NCBI GenBank assembly: GCA_023432885.1
Contig: JAEZEU010000530.1
Location: forward strand, 1-9,920
Length of the DNA stretch: 9,920 nt
From: Pseudomonadota bacterium
Lineage (GTDB): Bacteria > Pseudomonadota > Alphaproteobacteria > Rhizobiales > Xanthobacteraceae
Direction of reading: 5' to 3'
The notes beneath the pieces were generated by a model. That model was not told the origin of the DNA and made no database searches. It worked only from the letters and a program-made list of their open reading frames with translations. Of this stretch, positions 6,298-9,920 are shown piece after piece. The position numbers were made by a program, and so were the translations under genes. Each line of letters begins with the position of its first letter. Position 1 is the first letter of the stretch.

Positions 6298-8169
6298 ATG
6301 GATGGGAGTGCAGCGGCAGTGCTGACCAGGCCGGCCTTTCGCAAGATCGAATGGCTGCCGCGCGATATCGACGTCGAGCGCCGGCCGGATGGCGTCATCG
6401 TCCTGAAGTCGCGCATTCCGCTGCAATCTTACGAGCCGCATATCCCGGCCTCGCTCGCGAAATGGGCGAACCAGGCGCCCGACCGCATCTGGCTGGCGCA
6501 GCGCGGCGGCCCGGATCGCCAGTGGCGGAAAGTCTCCTATGCAGAAGCCAAGCGCATCGTCGACGGGCTGACGCAGGGCCTTATCGATCTCGGCGTTGAA
6601 GATGGGCGCCCGGTCGCGATCCTGTCCGGCAATTCCATCGAACATGCGCTTATGACTCAGGCGGCGATGCAGGCGCGCCTTCCCGCGGCGCCGGTGTCGC
6701 CGGCCTATTCGCTGATGAGCCAGGATCACCTGAAGCTCAAATACCTGTTCAACCTGATCAAGCCTGCGGTCGTGATGGTGCAGGATGGCCCGACCTTCGA
6801 GAAGGCACTGAAGGCGCTCGATCTCACCGGCGTCACGGTCGTGCATGTGCTGCGGCCGTGCGAGGGCATCAGGAGCGTATCCTTTGCCGATCTGGCCGCG
6901 ACGCCGGTCACCAGAGCCGTCGAAGAGTCCATCGCAAGGATAACGCCGGATACCGTCGGCAAGCTGCTGTTCACCTCGGGTTCGACCGGCATGCCCAAGG
7001 CCGTCATCAACACCCAGGAGATGATGTGCGCCAATGCCGCGATGATGATGCAGGTCCGCCCGCGCGACCCGGACGGTCCGGTCTCGACGATGCTGGACTG
7101 GATGCCGTGGAACCACACCATGGGCGGCAACGCCGCGTTCCATCCGATTCTGGTGGATGGCGGCACGCTTTATATCGACGACGGCCGGCCGATGCCGGGA
7201 CAGTTTGAAGAGACCATCCGCAATCTGCGCGAGGTGTCGCCGACCTACTACGCCAACGTGCCGGCCGGCTACGCCGCCCTCGCAGCGGCGATGGAGAAGG
7301 ACGAGGCGCTCTGCCGCAGCTTCTTCAAGAACCTCTCGATCATGGCCTATGGCGGCGCGCGGCTGCCCGATGACCTCTACGACCGCATGCAGGCACTCGC
7401 CGTGAAAACCACCGGCGAGCGCATCGTGTTCTACACCGGCTGGGGCTCGACCGAGACCGCGCCGACCTCGACCGGCACTTATTGGGACACCGAGCGCGTC
7501 GGTCTGATCGGCCTGCCGTTTCCCGGCGTCGAATTGAAGATGGTGCCGTGCGGCTCGAAATACGAGCTGCGCCTGCGCGGCATCAACGTCACGCCGGGTT
7601 ATTTCGGCCAGCCTGAGCTGACCCGGAAGATGTTCGACGAGGAAGGTTTTTACTGCATCGGCGATGCCGGGATTTTTGTCGATGAGAGCGACCCTCTGCA
7701 GGGCATCATCTTCGCGGGGCGCGTGGTCGAGGATTTCAAGCTCACCACCGGCACCTTCGTGCATGTCGGCTCGCTGCGCACCGACGCCATCGCAGCCGCC
7801 ACGCCTGTCGTTCACGACGCGCTGGTGGCCGGCCAGGACCGCGAATTCATCGGCCTGCTCGCCTGGCCCAATCTGCATGCCTGCCGCCAGATGATCGGCA
7901 ATCCAGAGGCGACGTTCGAAGACGTGGTCAGGCATCCCGAAGTGATCGCCTGCTTCAAGCGCGGTCTGGAAGCGCACAATGCGTCTTCCACCGGCAGCAG
8001 CATGCGCATCGCCCGCGCCATGCTGATGGTCGAGCCGCCCTCGATCGACGGCAACGAACTCACGGACAAGGGCTACATCAACCAGCGCGCGGGCCTGGAG
8101 CGCCGCGCCGACCTGGTCGAGCGGCTCTATGCCGAAACGCCCGATCAAGACGTGATCGTGCTGCAATGA
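6298..8169 (+). CDS. Feruloyl-CoA synthase-type CoA ligase
   Basis: This 623-residue ANL-superfamily ligase should form an acyl-adenylate and then the CoA ester of an aromatic or related acid. Visible motifs are LLFTSGSTGMPKAV (223-236, ATP phosphate loop), MLDWMPWNHTMGGN (265-278), YTGWGSTETAP (379-389), CIGDAGIF (453-460), FAGRVVEDFKLTTGTFVHVG (472-491), and a C-terminal TDKGYINQ with the probable catalytic Lys at 591. The WMPWNHTMGG, FKLTTGTFVHVG and DKGxINQ pattern and the length over 600 residues mark the feruloyl-CoA synthase branch rather than ordinary FadD. Ferulate or p-coumarate is therefore a candidate substrate, but family members are often named beyond their tested activity. GGGAG (6286-6290) lies seven bases before the ATG. 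It sits 41 bp behind the crotonase, in the same transcript. It differs in family from the minus-strand synthetase, so the cluster has two distinct activating enzymes. Confidence 0.88.
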   Translation: MDGSAAAVLTRPAFRKIEWLPRDIDVERRPDGVIVLKSRIPLQSYEPHIPASLAKWANQAPDRIWLAQRGGPDRQWRKVSYAEAKRIVDGLTQGLIDLGVEDGRPVAILSGNSIEHALMTQAAMQARLPAAPVSPAYSLMSQDHLKLKYLFNLIKPAVVMVQDGPTFEKALKALDLTGVTVVHVLRPCEGIRSVSFADLAATPVTRAVEESIARITPDTVGKLLFTSGSTGMPKAVINTQEMMCANAAMMMQVRPRDPDGPVSTMLDWMPWNHTMGGNAAFHPILVDGGTLYIDDGRPMPGQFEETIRNLREVSPTYYANVPAGYAALAAAMEKDEALCRSFFKNLSIMAYGGARLPDDLYDRMQALAVKTTGERIVFYTGWGSTETAPTSTGTYWDTERVGLIGLPFPGVELKMVPCGSKYELRLRGINVTPGYFGQPELTRKMFDEEGFYCIGDAGIFVDESDPLQGIIFAGRVVEDFKLTTGTFVHVGSLRTDAIAAATPVVHDALVAGQDREFIGLLAWPNLHACRQMIGNPEATFEDVVRHPEVIACFKRGLEAHNASSTGSSMRIARAMLMVEPPSIDGNELTDKGYINQRAGLERRADLVERLYAETPDQDVIVLQ

Positions 8170-8188
8170 AGGCGACACTCTCTCACTT

Positions 8189-8287
8189 CGTCATTCCGGG
8201 ATGCGCCGCGAGGCGCAGGCCCGGAATCCATGCTCAAGATGGTGGCTATGGATTCCGGGCTCGTGCTTCGCACGCCCCGGAATGACG
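8189..8287. repeat. Palindromic intergenic element between ligase and dehydrogenase
   Basis: The arms 8189-8231 and 8248-8287 are imperfect inverted copies. The outer ends (CGTCATTCCGGG and CCCGGAATGACG) and the inner 13 bp (GCCCGGAATCCAT and its complement) match exactly, with a more diverged middle. A 16-nt loop separates them. It occupies most of the 152-bp gap and ends about 20 bp before the AAAGGG ribosome binding site of the next gene. It shares its ends with the element at 9461-9565, so the two belong to one family. Confidence 0.85.
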
Positions 8288-8321
8288 GCAAGAAACGATA
8301 GCAAGTTAAAGGGCAAACGCC

Positions 8322-9449
8322 ATGAACTTCGATTTCTCCGACGACCAGAAGCAGATGCGCGATGCCGCGCGCAAATTCCTGTCCGAAAAATGCCCGCCGA
8401 AGGCGGTGCGCGCCGTGCTCGACGGCAAGGCCGCCTATGACAAGGAGCTGTGGAAGGGCCTTGCCGAGATGGGATTCCTCGGCGTTGCGATTCCCGAACA
8501 ATTCGGGGGCGCAGGCGCAGGTCACCTGGAGCTCTGCGTGATCGCGGAGGAAATGGGCCGCGCCATTGCGCCGGTGCCGTTCTCCTCGACGGTGTATCTC
8601 GCCGCCGAAGCGCTGCTGATCGCTGGCTCCGACGCGCAGAAGCAGAATTGGCTGCCGAAGATCGCCGCCGGCGAGGCGATCGGCACGCTGGCGCTGTTCG
8701 AAGGGGCCGGCAATCCCTCGCCGAAAGCGATCAAGCTCACCGCATCGAACGGCACGCTAAACGGCGTGAAGAAGCCGGTGCCGGACGGCGCAATCGCCGA
8801 CTTCGCGGTGGTCGCCGCGCGCACCGGCTCGACAGGGCGCGATTCCGATATCTCGCTGTTCCTGGCCGATCTGAAGGCCGGCGGCGTCGAGGTGAAGGAG
8901 CTGACAAACATCGATCCGACCCGCGGCCAGGCTGAACTGACTTTCAAGAACTGCAAGGCCGAGCCGCTGGGTGCGGCGGGCGAAGGCTGGAGCGTGATCA
9001 CGCAGGTGCTCGACCGCGCCGCAGTGCTGCTCGCCTTCGAGCAGGTCGGCGGCGCCGACCGTGCGCTGGAGATGGGCCGCGACTACGCCCTCGACCGTAT
9101 CGCCTTCGGCCGGCAGATCGGCTCGTTCCAGGCGATCAAGCATATGCTCGCCGACATGTATGTCTCGGCGACGCTGGCGCGTTCCAACTGCTACTACGGC
9201 GCCTGGGCGCTCTCGACCAACGCCGGCGAGCTGCCGGAAGCGGCCGCGGCCTCGCGCATCAGCGCCACGCAGGCGTTCCAGCACTGCGCCAAGAACAACA
9301 TCCAGGTCCATGGCGGCATGGGATTCACCTGGGAGTTCGATTGCCACATGTATTACCGCCGCGCCAACGCCACCGCGCTGACGCTCGGCTCGCTATCCTA
9401 TTGGGAAGACGCGCTGATCGACCGCATGCGCAAGAAGAACGCGGCGTGA
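8322..9449 (+). CDS. Acyl-CoA dehydrogenase
   Basis: This 375-residue FAD-dependent dehydrogenase should introduce the alpha,beta double bond into an acyl-CoA and pass electrons to electron-transfer flavoprotein. The usual three domains are seen: the N-terminal helical part (MNFDFSDDQKQMRDAARKFL, then PEQFGGAGAGHLEL at 59-72), a middle beta domain (about 120-215), and the C-terminal helical part with DRIAFGRQIGSFQAIKH (258-274) and IQVHGGMGFTWEFD (327-340). The middle domain lacks the common strongly conserved TEP-type motif and reads LFEGAGNP instead. This is usual for the shorter, diverged members that pair with a second subunit, such as the small subunit of pimeloyl-CoA dehydrogenase. I could not assign the catalytic Glu with confidence. 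The ATG at 8322 has AAAGGG (8308-8313) upstream. A second dehydrogenase gene follows, so a heteromeric enzyme is plausible. Confidence 0.92.
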   Translation: MNFDFSDDQKQMRDAARKFLSEKCPPKAVRAVLDGKAAYDKELWKGLAEMGFLGVAIPEQFGGAGAGHLELCVIAEEMGRAIAPVPFSSTVYLAAEALLIAGSDAQKQNWLPKIAAGEAIGTLALFEGAGNPSPKAIKLTASNGTLNGVKKPVPDGAIADFAVVAARTGSTGRDSDISLFLADLKAGGVEVKELTNIDPTRGQAELTFKNCKAEPLGAAGEGWSVITQVLDRAAVLLAFEQVGGADRALEMGRDYALDRIAFGRQIGSFQAIKHMLADMYVSATLARSNCYYGAWALSTNAGELPEAAAASRISATQAFQHCAKNNIQVHGGMGFTWEFDCHMYYRRANATALTLGSLSYWEDALIDRMRKKNAA

Positions 9450-9460
9450 CGTAACACACA

Positions 9461-9565
9461 CGTCATTCCGGGGCGATGCGAAGCATCGAACTATGGAGCG
9501 CACTTGCGCTCCTGAGAATCTCGAGATTCCGGATCGACCCGCTTCGCGGCTCGTCCGGAATGACG
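9461..9565. repeat. Palindromic intergenic element with nested hairpins
   Basis: The outer ends 9461-9471 (CGTCATTCCGG) and 9555-9565 are exact inverted copies, the same ends as the 8189-8287 element. Inside are smaller hairpins: CGATGC-GAA-GCATCG (9474-9488), GAGCGCA with TGCGCTC (9496-9511), and a perfect 14-bp palindrome GAATCTCGAGATTC (9516-9529). It fills most of the 134-bp gap between the two acyl-CoA dehydrogenase genes and ends before the next ribosome binding site. Confidence 0.85.
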
Positions 9566-9583
9566 GACGAGAGGATGAAATAA

Positions 9584-9920
9584 ATGAACTTCGACGATAC
9601 CCCGCAGGAAGCCGCATTCCGCGCCGAGGCGAGAGCCTGGATCGCGGCGAACGCGCCCAGGCAATACGAGGAAGACCTGCGCAAATCCTCGCTCGGCCGC
9701 ACTCAGATCAAGGGCGCGAACCTGCTCGAGGTCGCAAAGGCCTGGCAGAAGAAGAAGGCGGATGCCGGCTGGGCCTGCCTGCTCTGGCCGAAGGAATATG
9801 GCGGCCGCGGCGCTTCCCCGATCGAACGCGTGATCTGGCAGCAGGAGGAGGGCCCGTTCGGCAAGCTCTCTTCGGTCTTCATCATCGGCCACGGCATGTG
9901 CGGTCCGACCGTGATGGCGT
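9584..9920 (+). CDS. Acyl-CoA dehydrogenase, N-terminal part (runs off the window)
   Basis: The first 112 residues are visible. The start MNFDDTPQEAAFRAEARAWI, then ADAGWACLLWPKEYGGRGAS and a QQEEGPFG segment, match the N-terminal helical domain of acyl-CoA dehydrogenases, especially the larger partners of two-subunit enzymes (a W-P-x-E-Y-G-G-R-G pattern). The ATG at 9584 has GAGAGGA (9569-9575) upstream. The catalytic and FAD-binding parts lie beyond position 9920. It directly follows the first acyl-CoA dehydrogenase in the same orientation. This pairing resembles the PimC/PimD-type arrangement, in which two unlike subunits form one enzyme. That they do so here is inference. Confidence 0.88.
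   Translation, partial: MNFDDTPQEAAFRAEARAWIAANAPRQYEEDLRKSSLGRTQIKGANLLEVAKAWQKKKADAGWACLLWPKEYGGRGASPIERVIWQQEEGPFGKLSSVFIIGHGMCGPTVMA

Noticed and set aside
5447..8169. Vanillin-forming pair of feruloyl-CoA synthase and feruloyl-CoA hydratase/lyase
   Set aside because: The crotonase does not show the expected catalytic Glu pattern, and a thiolase and SDR are present, which favours a beta-oxidative route.
6241..8178. 645-codon open frame antisense to the feruloyl-CoA synthase-type gene
   Set aside because: It is rich in His, Arg, Asp and Gly without domains, and mirrors the codon bias of the sense gene, whose ligase motifs are unmistakable.
888..9920. Identity as the pimeloyl-CoA (pim) operon
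   Set aside because: A ligase, thiolase and two dehydrogenases resemble pim content, but the order, the divergent layout, the HSD10-type SDR and the feruloyl-CoA synthase relative do not match the pimFABCDE arrangement as I recall it.

Overview
The window looks like chromosomal DNA from a Bradyrhizobium-like alphaproteobacterium (Bradyrhizobium or a close Rhizobiales relative). The evidence is the high G+C content, the protein styles, and several imperfect palindromic intergenic elements of the kind common in Bradyrhizobium genomes (ends such as CGTCATTCCGG and GTCGTCCCGGCGAACGCCGGGACCC-type arms). No RNA gene, insertion sequence, prophage or CRISPR array was seen.

Layout. Positions 1-80 hold a palindromic repeat cut by the window edge. 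Positions 81-318 contain no gene I can support. A small exported Met-rich EF-hand protein follows (319-753, +). A hairpin repeat (803-879) separates it from a convergent gene pair on the minus strand: an acyl-CoA synthetase (888-2426) and, upstream of it, a thiolase (2504-3676). About 150 bp of divergent control region lies between the thiolase and a plus-strand TetR-type regulator (about 3828-4493). This region carries a good sigma-70-type promoter for the thiolase and a 20-bp imperfect palindrome over its -35 box. Downstream of the regulator on the plus strand come an SDR dehydrogenase resembling HSD17B10 (4543-5301), a crotonase-fold protein (5447-6256), a feruloyl-CoA synthase-type ligase (6298-8169), an acyl-CoA dehydrogenase (8322-9449) and the start of a second acyl-CoA dehydrogenase (9584 to beyond the window).

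How the genes fit together. The divergent cluster holds one or more enzymes for every step of a CoA-dependent beta-oxidation spiral: CoA activation (two ligases of different families), alpha,beta-dehydrogenation (two acyl-CoA dehydrogenases), hydration (crotonase, with a reservation), 3-hydroxyacyl-CoA oxidation (HSD10-type SDR) and thiolysis. A TetR regulator at the divergence point probably controls both arms. The substrate is not shown by sequence. The feruloyl-CoA synthase relative suggests a phenylpropanoid or other aryl/alkyl carboxylic acid, degraded by a beta-oxidative rather than a retro-aldol route; this is inference.

The points most worth a second look are the crotonase, which appears to lack both standard hydratase glutamates but keeps an aspartate at another active-site position; the operator-like palindrome over the thiolase promoter; the palindromic elements filling three successive gaps of the plus-strand gene run; a hairpin plus short T-run between thiolase and synthetase; and a one-residue-short first EF-hand loop. 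I did not find anything I would call a wholly new system: it is a catabolic island with a few unusual details.
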